Assembly (NCBI GenBank): GCA_031546715.1
Contig: JAVBKA010000181.1
Location: 1 to 14,499 of the forward strand
Reading direction: 5' to 3'
Origin: JAVBKA01 sp031546715
GTDB taxonomy: Bacteria; Bacillota; Clostridia; Oscillospirales; UBA929
Length of the DNA stretch: 14,499 nucleotides
The notes under the pieces are model-generated. The model was not told the DNA's origin. It did not search any database and saw only the letters and a list, made by a program, of their open reading frames with translations. Both the position numbers and the translations under genes were made by a program. Positions 14,266-14,499 of this stretch are shown here, one piece after another (the first letter of the stretch is position 1; each line of letters begins with the position of its first letter).

Positions 14266-14392
14266 CAATATCATGCTCCCTTAACCCTGTCGCTCCAGCA
14301 CCCAGCAATGCCTTGGAAGGCATTGCCGAGTGCCTGCGCTTTTCGTGAAAATATGCTAGCATATTTTCACTACCGGGTTAATCCGCACTTAC
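14266..14392 (-). repeat. Structured intergenic element, full copy 2 (recX-rimO gap)
   Basis: This is the second full 127-bp copy, at a constant offset of 6552 bp from the first. The closing stem is 14281-14287 with 14375-14381, the 12-bp hairpin is 14345-14356 with 14359-14370, and the 17-bp hairpin is 14298-14314 with 14317-14333. All positions of the latter can pair in - strand RNA. Its first bases form the last codons and the stop of recX. It has the same orientation relative to transcription as copy 1, and again lies between two genes of the same strand. Confidence 0.85.
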
Positions 14393-14499
14393 ATTTATCC
14401 TCGCCATGCCGTCCTTAATATCATCCCAGTCAAAGCCCCGTCTTGCAAGGGCGTTTGAAAGACGGGCGTACTCTTTTGCGTCGATAGGTCTGCCCTTAT
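14378..14499 (-). CDS. recX: Regulatory protein RecX, C-terminal fragment
   Basis: Only the last 39 residues are in the window; the gene continues past the right edge. They include a helix pattern Y-A-R-L-x-N-A-L-A-R-R-G-F-D-W-D-D-I-K, which fits the C-terminal three-helix repeat of RecX (L-x-R-R-G-F-x-x-x-x-I). RecX binds RecA filaments and limits their growth. The last residues V-S-A-D and the stop codon are written by the start of the structured element, so the original C-terminus may have been slightly different. The nearby rimO-pgsA pair, often close to recA, supports the call. Confidence 0.7.
   Translation of the reverse strand, partial: KGRPIDAKEYARLSNALARRGFDWDDIKDGMARINVSAD

Overview
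The window joins the right-hand end of a prophage to a stretch of ordinary bacterial chromosome. Base composition, the Shine-Dalgarno starts, the rimO-pgsA neighbourhood and the protein sequences point to a low-to-mid-GC Firmicute of class Clostridia. Order Oscillospirales is my guess and is not proven by the sequence.

Positions 1-3146 (+ strand) are the late end of a tailed-phage genome. In order they hold the end of a tail-associated protein, a putative tail or fibre protein with twelve tandem 10-residue repeats, a small coiled-coil protein, a 46-residue XkdX-like protein, a XhlA/holin-like coiled-coil membrane protein, a small two-helix membrane protein (candidate holin) and an M15 peptidase endolysin with a peptidoglycan-binding domain. 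The genes abut or overlap, so they form one lysis/tail cassette. No integrase lies in the window, so the other prophage end must be further left. The prophage seems to end between 3147 and about 3268, next to the 3' end and terminator of a tRNA-Leu gene, a common integration target.

Positions 3269-3678 hold two intact leucine tRNAs on the - strand (anticodons GAG, then CAG). They follow a perfect consensus sigma-A promoter (TTGACA, 17 bp, TATAAT) and end in a strong shared terminator.

Positions 3734-14499 are host genes, all on the - strand. In transcription order they are recX (3' end only), rimO, pgsA, cysE, cysS, polA, rimI, tsaD, a Trm11-like methyltransferase and a CofE-family F420-0:glutamate ligase homologue. 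They cover recombination control, ribosomal protein S12 methylthiolation, phospholipid synthesis, cysteine synthesis and charging, DNA repair synthesis, ribosomal protein acetylation and the tRNA t6A modification.

Two non-coding signals stand out. First, a 127-bp structured element occurs twice (7714-7840 and 14266-14392, five differences, no gaps). A diverged half copy lies at 4945-4992 and an inverted remnant near 12820. It starts exactly at gene 3' ends, carries two hairpins inside a short closing stem, and the differences between copies keep base pairing only in the - strand RNA. Second, three adjacent DnaA-box sequences (6070-6099) lie just downstream of tsaD and overlap a possible promoter of the methyltransferase gene.
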